From positions 6,384,464-6,448,463 of the forward strand of contig NW_004955487.1 in assembly GCF_000276665.1 (NCBI RefSeq): a DNA stretch of 64,000 nucleotides, in the 5' to 3' direction. Shown piece by piece: positions 55,705 through 64,000 of this stretch. Position numbers and translations under genes: made by a program. Within the stretch, counting starts at the first letter, position 1. Every line of letters begins with the position of its first letter. This DNA comes from Chinchilla lanigera (lineage: Eukaryota > Chordata > Mammalia > Rodentia > Chinchillidae). The notes under the pieces are model-generated. The model saw only the letters and a program-made list of their open reading frames with translations, did no database searches and had not been told where the DNA came from.

Positions 55705-56036
55705 CATGGTCTGGGTCTCAATGTCCCTCTAAATGCTCATGAGTTCAGAGGATGGACTTTTGGAAGGTGATTGGATCACCAGGGCTCTAATTTGTAATTT
55801 GATGGCACCTTTGGGACATGAAGGAAAGTCAGGAAGTGGAGTCCAATTGGAGCAAGCCACTGGGGCACAGCTTTGTTCTCTTTCTGCTTCCTGCTGCCCT
55901 GTGTGAGAGCTACAACCATCTGTTGGGTCTAAAAGAAACAGAGCTGCTGGCCAGGGGCTGAAACTGCGAGTCGCACTTTCTTCCTTTCTCGCCTCAGGCA
56001 CTTTGTCACAGCAACAGAAAACTGACCAACACGCCA
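55705..56036 (+). mobile_element. MaLR-like LTR
   Basis: 'catggtctgggtctcaatg', 'ggaaggtgattggatcacc', 'ctttctgcttcctgctgcc' and 'cactttgtcacagcaacaga'. Degraded but in the right order. Confidence 0.7.
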
Positions 56037-57104
56037 CCTGAGAAGACTGTCCATACCCCTGGGCTTCTGGGCCGGCTCTATTCCATTTCTACCCAAACTG
56101 TGTGGATTGACATTTGGAGCTTATATAGCCAGTTGGTGTCAGCATGAGACTCTATATGGCAGGAGCTCAGGTTTCCACAAGGCTGTGTTTGTGCCAGACA
56201 CCAGCCACAGTTTGGGGTCCCCAGTCATTTTATGATTCTGCCTATTCAGGGGCTCCCATGAACCCTATATTCCAGATCAACTCACAGAACTCCTGGAAGC
56301 ACCACATGGATGAGGGCAATTTTATCATAAAGGATACAAAAAAGAGCAAAAGGTGGGGGGATGCAGAGCTTCTGGGTTCTCTCCCTGTGGAATCGGGGTA
56401 CGTCACCCCAACCCCACACACCCTTGTGCCCTCCAGCAGGAAGCTCCCCTCCCCTGGAAGCTCCTCCTCACCCACGTGTCTGCGGGTTTGGCAGGAGAAG
56501 AGCTGGGGACCTTGAGCCTGCATCCTGGGCTCTGAATGACTCCTGTAAGCTCCTGGTAGCTGCTGCCACTCATGCTCAAATTGCGGAGTAGATGGAAGTG
56601 AGGAAAGAAGGTGGCTTAAGCCAAAACCTCCAGAGTTCCCCTCTGCCTGGCCACACAGCTTCAAAGTTGGTCTGCTGCGCTCAGGTGACATCTTCCAGAA
56701 CTCTCAAAGGGAAGCAAGGGCAAGAGACACTCAGCGTGTCACTGTCATGGTTCCTTAACGACACAGCGTGAAGAGGGGAGAGTCTGCGTCACTTCACCCT
56801 GATGTGCTCTCTCTTCCGTCTGCCTCCTTCTCACCGCCCACTGGTAGTGCAAAAGGATGAGCTTTCATCTCCTCTGCTGTGTCCACCTCACTCTCAAAGC
56901 AGCCTCCCTCCACCTGCTGGGTTGTCCACTCGGTCAGAGGCCTACCTCCCACTGTTCCTTCCAAAGCATAAAATTAATTTTTAAATTTTCATATAGTTGT
57001 CGATCCACATGTCACTGTACAAAGCAACGCAGAGACCTTGTAGTGTATCATTTATCCATTTCCCTCCAGTGGGGATGTCCTGGAAAACTATCAGGCAATA
57101 TTGA
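56037..57104. other. Unassigned sequence
   Basis: The 149-codon minus-strand frame (56242-56691) and the overlapping 123-codon plus-strand frame show no known domain. Confidence 0.4.
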
Positions 57105-57255
57105 CACAGGTTGAAGGAGCTACTCACTGCACTGCCTGCACTGGTGCCCAGTGGTGAGAGACAGGAGTGGAGCTAGAAGGAGCTTTACCCATCAGCATTC
57201 TGATCGCAAGTGAATATCCATCATCTGTCCATCCATCTCCCCTTCCACCCATCCA
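57105..57255 (+). repeat. Local direct duplication, copy 1
   Basis: From 'cacaggttgaaggagctac' to the CCAT-rich end. It shares long exact words with 58151-58305: 'gctactcactgcactgcctg' and 'gacaggagtggagctagaag'. Confidence 0.85.
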
Positions 57256-57274
57256 CAGGCATTCTTTACTCTTT

Positions 57275-57645
57275 TAGCCTGTCTTCTGTCACTATAAGAA
57301 TATCTAAAATTAGGTAATTTAATAAGAATGTGTTTCCTCAGCTCATGATTCTGGAGTCTGGGATGTCCTAGACTGTCATGGCACCATCTCTTTGGTGTCT
57401 GGTGAGGGATTAGGCGGCATCACAACAGGCCAGGACCTCTCCTGATGAGAGAGAATGAGTGATAGCTTGGTTTGCTCTTCCTCTGCTTCTAGAGTCATCA
57501 GTGCCACCACGGGGACCCCACCATGGGGATCTCATCTTAATACCTCCCAAGACCCACCTCTAGATATCACCTGTGTATGATTTTGAGGAGAAGTTTTCAA
57601 CATCTGAAATTTTGGGGGACAAATATTCAAACCATAGTGTATGTC
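57275..57645 (-). mobile_element. MLT/MST-like LTR, antisense
   Basis: 'ttctgtcactataagaatat', 'ggtaatttaataagaatg', 'tctcatcttaatacctccca', 'gggggacaaatattcaaacc' and 'atagtgtatg' are the antisense order of MaLR LTRs. Confidence 0.7.
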
Positions 57646-58150
57646 ATCCTTGGACAGCCATGTCCATTTCTCTTACACCCCATCCCCCATTTCCCTCCTT
57701 GATCCATGGCAACTGTGAAACTGCTTTCCACTTCTTTGTCTATTAAGAAGCTGCCATAAGCATTAGAGTACAGGTTTTTGTGTGAGCAAAGGTTTTTGCC
57801 ACTATGGGATAAACACAGGCATCCCTTACGTAGAGCATGCTAGCCTCTCCTCTGGGAAGTGGAGATCTTAGCCAGCATGGCTGAGGTTAAGTACTCAGGA
57901 AAACGGTGATGTCCTAATAATTCAGAGTATTGCCCTGGAAGACATTTAGTAAGGCTAATGATTATACACATTTATTTGCCCAGATTAGAAAACATGAAGG
58001 CAATTTTTCAATCACATACAACAAAAATACCATGTCAGTATGATTACAGAAAAAAGTCACTGAATTTAGTGCTACTTTCCAAGTACACAGAGGCAGGAAT
58101 GGGTGCCAAGTGCTTGCTGAACACAAGGTAGGTAAGAAAAATTTATTCTT
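57646..58150. other. Unassigned sequence
   Basis: Nothing recognised. Confidence 0.4.
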
Positions 58151-58305
58151 CACAGGTTGAAGAGAGCTACTCACTGCACTGCCTGGACTGGTAACCAGTA
58201 TTCAGAGACAGGAGTGGAGCTAGAAGGAGCTTTATGCATTAGCACTCTGATCGCTAGTGAAAATCCATCATCTGTCTGTCCATCTCTCCTTCCTTCCATC
58301 CATCC
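58151..58305 (+). repeat. Local direct duplication, copy 2
   Basis: Second copy of the 57105 block, displaced by 1046 bp, about 90% identical by eye. It runs into the CATC array. Confidence 0.85.
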
Positions 58306-58475
58306 ATCCATCCACCCATCCATCCATCCACCCATCCACCCATTCATGCATCCACCCACCCATCCATCCACCCACCCATCCATCCATCCATCCATCCATC
58401 CATCCATCCATCCATCCAGTTACCCACATATCATCATCTATCTGTCCATCTGTCCATTTGTCCATCTATCTATAA
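58287..58475 (+). repeat. (CATC)n array
   Basis: CATC/CACC units, about 190 bp, decaying to CTAT/CTGT units. It keeps several frames open on both strands (His/Pro/Ser/Ile or Trp/Met/Asp repeats). Confidence 0.95.
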
Positions 58476-59394
58476 GTCTATCAGCTCTCTTTCTCTTTCT
58501 CTCTCTCTGTGTTTTTCCCAGGTCAAGGGACTGAAGGGATAGAGAGGAAGAGATAGTTTCAGTCACCAAGTGCATACTAGCTGCTAGGTCAAGGAATATG
58601 GTGAGCATTAAAGTCTGCCCAGTTGTCAGAAGGTTTCACCTGTGGAAACGCCTTCTGGAGGGGAAGTGGGTCTCTTTCAACTTCCGTCTCTCATGACCAA
58701 CAATTCTTTCTTTCTTAGAGACCTAATCTCTCTGGCAATGCTGGATTCTGGTGCATGTCAGACCTGTTCCTCCCTCGGCATGTCTAGAAGCACTTCTTCC
58801 CTTTCACTTGGTAGCAAAGAGGGCCAGGAGAGATGTAACCCTCTGGTCTCTCGTGGCTGCCCGCCTGGATCCCAGCAGCTCAGAAGTCATGTTGCAAGTT
58901 CCTGATGGTCGTCTCAGAGAAGCAGTGAAGAGACACTGAAGGCATTGAGGTCACACAGGGGTGAACAATGTCATTATAGGAGGAGAGATGAGAACCAGGA
59001 CACACACAATGGGGCACGTGTGGAGGAGATGCTGGCTTGTAGGGGATGCAGAGGATGTAGGGCTGAAAGGAAGGACCAGAGGGGCAGGAGGAGGAAGGAC
59101 ACAGGACACTGCCAAAAGCAAGGGTGAGGTGGTCCAGAGGGTGGTCTCAAACACCGGCTGATACACAGGAGGGGCAGGGCACGAGGGACACAGCTCTGGG
59201 CAGTGGTTCCATGGGGAAACAGAGCTACCCGTGCCTTTGCATCCTCAAAAAGCAAATTTTACCTTTGTTATATTTTCACAAAGGCACACAGGGCATCGAT
59301 GGCACCAAGGAGCCGAGGGACAGCACCGGTGTGTCCTGAGTGTCTGTGTTCTGGTGCTTGGCTTTTGTGAGAGCCCACGGGTGCAGAGCGTGCG
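58476..59394. other. Unassigned sequence
   Basis: A short CT tract at 58488-58508, otherwise nothing recognised. Many overlapping small frames. Confidence 0.4.
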
Positions 59395-60140
59395 TGTGTG
59401 GGACAATGGTCAGCATTTCAGCATGACAACACAAAGGCAACTCCAGCTTTTACCCCGATATGCAGGAAGCTTAATTCATATCGGAAATCAATGAACCCAG
59501 TCCTGGTCAGCAGTGGCACATGTTTCCCTTTGAGGATGCAGATCCATGGTCTTGCCAAGCCAGTTTCCCCTCCTTGCAAGACAGTTATTGAAATGCAGGA
59601 AGCGTGCCGGACGGCTGTGGCTCTCCTTTTGAGCAGAGCTGCTCTGCCCCTGTGTGACCCTGAGCTAGTGAGTCCCTGGCTGGTGAGTACGGAGCAGGCG
59701 ATGCTATCAGGTGCATTAAGGTCCCTGGGTCAGCTCACCCTGGTCCGGCAGCCTGCGGCAGCTACAGGAAGGCCACTAGCCCGGCTCACCTGACACAGCC
59801 CCTGTTGTCTTTGCAGGCAAGCAGTGCATTGTTAGCAGAACAGATCACTCTGCATGCAGACAGCCTTTGATTAGCTTCACAGGAAACCGAAAGCAGCGTG
59901 TACTCACTTGGCTTAGCGAATTTACTGAAGGGACTAATGTCTGTGCTGAGGCTGGTTTAGAACGACCCCAAATACGCTCATTATCCAAGCTTATTTTCAA
60001 CTCAGGCTCCTCTGCAGAGACATAGATTGTTATTCTCAGCCTCATCTCAGGCTCCTGGCCTGAGCCCCAGGCTGGCCACAGGTTGATGTTCAGCAGCGTC
60101 TTCTCTGTTGGGGCGGCTTCTGTGTCACTGCCAGCTGGGG
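59395..60140. promoter_or_regulatory. Repeat-free block, possible conserved or transcribed element
   Basis: No repeat is visible over about 750 bp. CpGs are retained ('ctttaccccgatatgcagg', 'tggcttagcgaatttactg', 'agaacgaccccaaatacgc') and ATTA-type cores occur. A 131-codon frame (59398-59793) is uninterrupted but has no domain. A donor-like 'ctggtgagtac' (59680) and an acceptor-like 'tgttgtctttgcag' (59817) are present but unproven. Confidence 0.25.
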
Positions 60141-60165
60141 ACAACAAGGGTGGAGGAGAACTGCA

Positions 60166-60205
60166 CACAGACCCTAGGAGGCTGAGGCAGGAGGATCACA
60201 AGTTG
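60166..60205 (+). repeat. SINE fragment, sense
   Basis: 'aggaggctgaggcaggagga' with 'tcacaagttg'. Only the middle of the B1 body remains. Confidence 0.7.
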
Positions 60206-60337
60206 TCCCTGGACACTGGGGCAGAATTTCTCAGCTACTGAAAGGAAAGCATTCTCCTCACCCCCCACCCCCACTCTGGCTACCTGGGGCCTGCAGCCTG
60301 CAGCCTGCAAGAGTTTGAACAGCCTAGGGGCTCTCCT

Positions 60338-60418
60338 TTTGGTTTTCTGGAAACAGGGTCTCACTGTGTAGTTCCGGCTGGCCTGGCACTCACTGTGTAC
60401 CTTAGGCTGGCCACACCC
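60338..60418 (-). repeat. B1 fragment, antisense
   Basis: 'ggaaacagggtctcactgtg', 'tagttccggctggcctggc' and 'ctcactgtgtaccttaggct'. Confidence 0.8.
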
Positions 60419-60674
60419 TGAGTGCGGCTGTGGGTGCTCTACTGCGCCCAGTTCCTCTTCACTGGGTTTGATGGATCCCTCCCGGGGCATCTCACACCGG
60501 GTCTGCAGACTGGGAAAAAGAAGGCCAGAGCTGTGGGTTGGAAGGGCTGGGCTTCTTGACTCAGTGGTGTGCTGTATGTTCTTTGGAACACACTCTCCGG
60601 TCCCCTGGACATGCCTCGGCCCAGACGGCATAGTGGGAGTAGCAGATAATGAGACTTGCATGTGCTGCTTTTTA
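60419..60674. other. Unassigned sequence
   Basis: Nothing recognised. Confidence 0.4.
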
Positions 60675-60858
60675 TGGGGTGGTGGTGATTCATACTGGGG
60701 ATTGAAGCCAGGGCCTTTGACTGAGCTACATTTTTAAAATTTTATTTTGAGACAGAGTCTGCAAAAGTTGCCCAACCTGGGCTTGAACTTGTGATCCTCC
60801 TGCTTCAGCCTCCTAGAGTGGTGGGATTATAGGCGTGCTCCACCATGCCTAGGTTATT
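60675..60858 (-). repeat. B1/ID composite SINE, antisense
   Basis: 'actggggattgaagccagg', 'ttttgagacagagtctgc', 'gggcttgaacttgtgatcc' and 'gctccaccatgcctag'. Confidence 0.9.
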
Positions 60859-60861
60859 TTC

Positions 60862-61010
60862 CTTATTTTAGACACAAAGAAAGAGAACAGGAGAGACCCA
60901 AAGCAGCTAGTTGAGGGCCACTCAGCCACTGAGCAGCAGGGTTATGCCTGAGGCTTAGGCAGGCTGCCTGTAGAAGCCAGGCTCCTAACCACCACACTGC
61001 ACTGCCATCC
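60862..61010 (-). repeat. MIR-like fragment, antisense
   Basis: 'gttgagggccactcagccac' with 'gcagggttatgcctgaggc' and 'gaagccaggctcctaaccac' follow antisense MIR. Confidence 0.55.
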
Positions 61011-62030
61011 CTAAGATAATCTCCGGAAGAGTCTCAGACTCCTATTTTCATTGCAGAATACACCACATGGCAGGGTGAGACCCTGCTACTCATGATCAGA
61101 CCTTGACCCCCTGGTCAGCTGTCCAGGATGCGAAATAGGCTCTCCCTCCTGGCCGCTCCCTTAGCCTTTGCCCAGGGAGTGCGTGGCTCACAAGTTGGTT
61201 TGCAAACAAAAGTGCTTGGCAAAGCTTGGCTTCCATTCACAAACTCTGCATTGGGTGATAAACACAACTACAGCCATTTTCCCCACACAAACATAAACAG
61301 AGCCATCTTCCCCCAAATAGTAAAACAAATTAAGTTTGTAAACTGAGGCACCACTGTGCTCTCCTGAGAAATGATGTGAGATGACAAGAGGTGAATAGGT
61401 TGGTCAACAACTGCTTGTTTTTTTTAACATTATGCAAAATTTTCACCTGCAAATAGGGCCAAAGAGCTGTAATTTTAAGATCATGTATAAAATGCAGAAA
61501 AAAAAATAACCACAGAAAACAAACAGAAGCTACATCTGCAAACACTACCTGTCCATGTAAATGAAGAGTTAGGAAGTGACTTGCTTTGGGTCTGGTACCT
61601 ATTTTCCTATGTACATTTTTGAGAGAAACAGTCTAATGTGCTCCATGGAGAAATTCTTGTCTAATTTTGTGATCTAACGGATGAATTCATATGTGTTTTT
61701 CTCAGAAGATACTTGACTTTTCGCCTTTACCATTTATAAGGTCCCAACTTCTGAGTGTAGTCATTCAGTCCTGGGTCCTGCTGGCTTTAGGAGGCTGAGT
61801 GTATGTGTGTGTGTTTGTGTGTGTGGTTTGAAGCATGATGGAAACAGGGAGGTGATCTTTTGCAAAAGGGAAGGGGACCAAGAGATGGAGGGAGGAGAAG
61901 AGAGAAGGGGAAGAGGAAGTAAAAACAAGGAAGACAAGCTGTGTGCAGGCACCAACTCCCCATGAGCAATGTGATCATTATGAACTGCAAACATAGGCTC
62001 ATAAAGTACTTTTTTCCAAAAAGAGTGAAG
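61011..62030. other. Unassigned sequence with a short GT tract
   Basis: The GT-rich tract is at 61801-61825 and a purine-rich stretch at 61880-61930. No gene recognised. Confidence 0.4.
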
Positions 62031-62035
62031 ACAGG

Positions 62036-62914
62036 TGTAGTGGATTGATAACGTGGTCAACTTATAACCCCCAGCTGAACTGAGTAAGCATGGTGCTGGG
62101 TGTGGCCCACCTGGGGATTGTTGCCGGCAGCACAATAGGCATAACTGGAGAAGGAGCAGCTAGGCTGTTGGGAGCTGAGAAAGGCTTTTGGCAGCTGGTA
62201 GAAGATGTGAGGAGCTGTTGGTTGTGTTGGAGGAGCTTGTCGTCCTGGCTTTCCTGGTGAACTTGGTTGTTTTCATCCTCCGAGGAGCTCAGGACCTCAT
62301 TGGCACTGGAAACAGCTTTGGTTCACTTTGGGGGAGCTCTAATCCTCACTTTGAGCATCGCTTCCTGGCTCCAGAGGGGAAGATGGTGCACTGCCAGTCT
62401 CCCGGAGAAGCTTGCTTCATCTGCTTCCCTGATGGGAACTCAGCCATCTTGATCATCGGAGGAGCTCGGGACCTCACTGTTGCAGAGGATGGCTGTGGTA
62501 CCTTTCGGGGGAGCTCTGGTTCTTCTGAGCATCCCTTCCTGGCTTCAGTGCAGATCCCTCAGCCTGCTAGCCAGCTCCTTCATCCCGCTGGCACGGACTT
62601 CCTAGATTCTGCCACTGATCTTTGGGCCTTCCCAGCATAGATCTGTGAACAGGCCTGCATGAGCTATTGTTATCGGCTCTAGGCCTCCAGGTGGACTCCT
62701 GGGAGGCATTGTTATGAGCTCTAGGCCTTCAGCTGTACTCATGCAGGACATTTCTGTGGGATCGAGGCCCTCGCTTTGTTTCCTTGGTCTTAGTGTGGAC
62801 AGATTTCCTGCACTCTTGTATATCATTTTTTGGGTGACTATTATAAATAATCATATAAAATATGTGTCCTGTATTATATTGTTCCCCTTGAAAAATAACC
62901 CCCAAACCAACACA
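62036..62914 (+). mobile_element. Solo LTR of a retrovirus-like element
   Basis: The 879-bp unit starts TGT and ends ACA, and is flanked by an identical 5-bp word ACAGG at 62031-62035 and 62915-62919. That is the target-site duplication expected for LTR integration. A TATAAATA motif lies at 62842-62849. Two internal repeat systems are present: a 177-bp period block (about 62274 and 62451) and a 42/43-bp pair ('ggctctaggcctccaggt' / 'gagctctaggccttcagc'). No primer-binding site or coding interior follows, so it is solo. The 5-bp duplication argues for an ERV2 or ERVL relative. It is a different family from the MaLR LTRs elsewhere in the window. Confidence 0.8.
62188..62640 (+). other. 150-codon open frame inside the solo LTR
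   Basis: Starts with ATG at 62188 and ends at 62640, just before the 42-bp repeats. The translation has a hydrophobic N-terminal third (Leu/Val-rich, about residues 9-32) and two related blocks 59 residues apart: 'ILRGAQDL...' and 'IIGGARDL...', each followed by a Gly/Ser-rich stretch and 'FL'. No family is recognised. It could be a chance frame kept open because the DNA repeat is a multiple of three. I do not call it a gene. Confidence 0.3.
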
Positions 62915-62919
62915 ACAGG

Positions 62920-63184
62920 GTTCTCCGTGAGCTCCTCTGTGTCCTGTGTGGCTTTGCTCTTGCTCCTGCCTGGGGCTGGCTGAGGCTCCCGTCGCTCTTT
63001 TGAGTTCAGGTTCCGCCTGGCTGCACATTTAGTCCGCACCAGGGGCTTCACGCCCACCACCCACAATGTGTAGAAGGAAACACATATGTCTCGCTCTTCC
63101 AGCAGGAAGATCAAGGCACTCCTAGACCAGGCACAGGTCACAAGGCTTCATCCATAGCTTCAGAATCCAAACATGCTCTTAAAA
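62920..63184. other. Unassigned sequence
   Basis: CpG-containing sequence of moderate GC ('gctcccgtcgctctt', 'tagtccgcaccagg'). No repeat or exon recognised. Confidence 0.35.
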
Positions 63185-63400
63185 TGGAAATTCTCCTGAT
63201 AATGTACACCTGATCTGATCACATTTGACAGCAGCGCCTGAGGCCGACTTCAGCTGTTCACAGTCTTTATTCCTTCTGCTTGGTGCAGTATTCATACATT
63301 TTGCTGCATAAATATGAATGTGTTTGATTGCAGGCTGCAGCTCCAGACCCCTCTGGGCCTGTTACATATTTCACATGTGCCATCTTTTTAAAATCTAAAT
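63185..63400. promoter_or_regulatory. Candidate conserved non-coding element
   Basis: Repeat-free, with 'gcctgaggccgacttcagc', 'gctgcataaatatgaatgtg' and 'ttacatatttcacatg'. The AT-rich core with motif-like words suggests a regulatory element. No comparison was possible. Confidence 0.25.
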
Positions 63401-63459
63401 ATATTCTGGATCTCATAATACCTCTGGCTGTGCACATTGTGGATAAGGGATAGAGGACC

Positions 63460-63620
63460 TGTAATTTTATTTAATTCTTGCTAATAATCCTGTGAAATAA
63501 TTATATATCCACACGAAGATGAGAAAACACATATCAGAAAGATTGACTGATTTGTCCAGAGTCACAAAACCATTGTGAGGAAGATTCAGGATTAAATATG
63601 TGACTTTTCGGATTCCAAAA
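63460..63620 (-). repeat. MIR-like fragment, antisense
   Basis: 'ccacacgaagatgagaaaac' with 'ttgtccagagtcacaaaacc' and 'aagattcaggattaaa' follow antisense MIR. Confidence 0.65.
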
Positions 63621-63727
63621 TACATGTTTTCCACCATTCCAAGTGGTCTTTGTAGCTTCATTGCAGAGATGATCCTCAGCTTTTACAGGGGTTGCAGTGT
63701 CCCAGTAAACCCACTGACAGTTGGAAA

Positions 63728-63730
<3 letters not shown>

Positions 63731-63796
<66 letters not shown>

Positions 63797-63808
63797 CTCT
63801 TTCTTTCT

Positions 63809-63864
<56 letters not shown>

Positions 63865-63881
63865 TTATTCTTTCTCTCTTC
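63731..63881 (+). repeat. (CTTT)n array
   Basis: About 150 bp of CTTT with a few single-base slips and a TTATTC break near 63865. It is flanked by near-identical 13-mers TTGGAAATATCTT (63721-63733) and TTGGAAACATCTT (63882-63894). It opens Phe/Leu/Ser frames on the plus strand and Lys/Glu/Arg frames on the minus strand. Confidence 0.97.
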
Positions 63882-63894
63882 TTGGAAACATCTT

Positions 63895-64000
63895 AGGTTG
63901 AACATGCATTTAATATACCTGAACTACCACACATCACAGCTTAATCTAGCTTTCATTAAACATGCTCAGAACCCTTACGATGGCCAGTAGTTGGCAAGTC
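63895..64000. other. Unassigned end of window
   Basis: Nothing recognised. Confidence 0.4.

Noticed and set aside
56242..56691. 149-codon minus-strand frame
   Set aside because: A 123-codon plus frame overlaps it, there is no recognisable domain, and codon composition fits chance in GC-moderate DNA.
58157..58534. 125-codon frame with His/Pro/Ser/Ile repeats and its Trp/Met/Asp mirror
   Set aside because: Translation of the CATC array on either strand.
60125..60661. 178-codon minus-strand frame, the longest outside L1 and simple repeats
   Set aside because: It runs through a B1 fragment (60338-60418) and a SINE piece (60166-60205). No domain, and overlapping frames exist on the other strand.
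63534..63990. Phe/Leu/Ser frames on plus and Lys/Glu/Arg frame on minus
   Set aside because: Direct translation of the CTTT array in different frames.
1..64000. CRISPR arrays, prokaryotic operons, phage or plasmid features
   Set aside because: The sequence is vertebrate throughout (SINE, LTR and L1 content). The direct repeats found are microsatellites or transposon parts.

Overview
The window looks like ordinary nuclear DNA from a mammal, most likely a rodent outside the mouse/rat group. It carries many short SINEs that join a B1-like (7SL-derived) body to an ID-like, tRNA-derived segment, which on the minus strand reads as 'gggctggggatgtagctcagtg...'. It also has simple B1 copies, many MaLR-type LTRs, L1 fragments and old MIR and MER-type relics. 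I see no B2 SINEs. B1/ID composites are typical of squirrel-related, dormouse and perhaps beaver lineages. This is inference; I cannot name the species.

No protein-coding gene is supportable. Every long open frame is either transposon-derived (L1, mariner), inside an LTR, or a by-product of a simple repeat with no stop codons. The window reads as intergenic or intronic sequence. No tRNA, rRNA or snRNA gene and no CRISPR array was recognised.

Layout. 0-10 kb: SINEs, two MaLR-like LTRs on the minus strand at 0.6 and 4.7 kb, one on the plus strand at 7.6 kb, and an AT-rich, conserved-looking block near 2.1-2.55 kb. 10-22 kb: three mariner-derived elements (10.2, 12.4 and 20.7 kb), two of them with SINEs nested inside, plus MER-like DNA elements. 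22-27 kb: a solo MaLR LTR, an L1 3' end, a ~600-bp CATT/CACT array, and a young-looking inverted duplication (25.3-26.4 kb). 27-33 kb: mostly unassigned sequence with TG and CT tracts. 33-40 kb: a nearly full-length, dead L1 on the minus strand with an internal rearrangement and probable 5' UTR repeats. 40-44 kb: two more mariner copies and an L1 tail. 44-57 kb: LTRs, SINEs, an assembly gap at 44649-44752, and a tail-to-tail LTR pair at 50.5-51.2 kb. 57-64 kb: a local direct duplication, a CATC array, a well-preserved ~879-bp solo LTR bounded by a perfect 5-bp duplication (62036-62914), and a CTTT tract.

The observations most worth following are: (1) a family of fold-back, non-autonomous mariner elements that carry an inverted copy of their own 3' end and share one frameshift; (2) the ~95% identical inverted duplication at 25.3/26.4 kb; (3) the solo LTR with an in-frame 59-codon internal repeat; and (4) the reversed ORF1 segment inside the L1. 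All identities were judged by eye.
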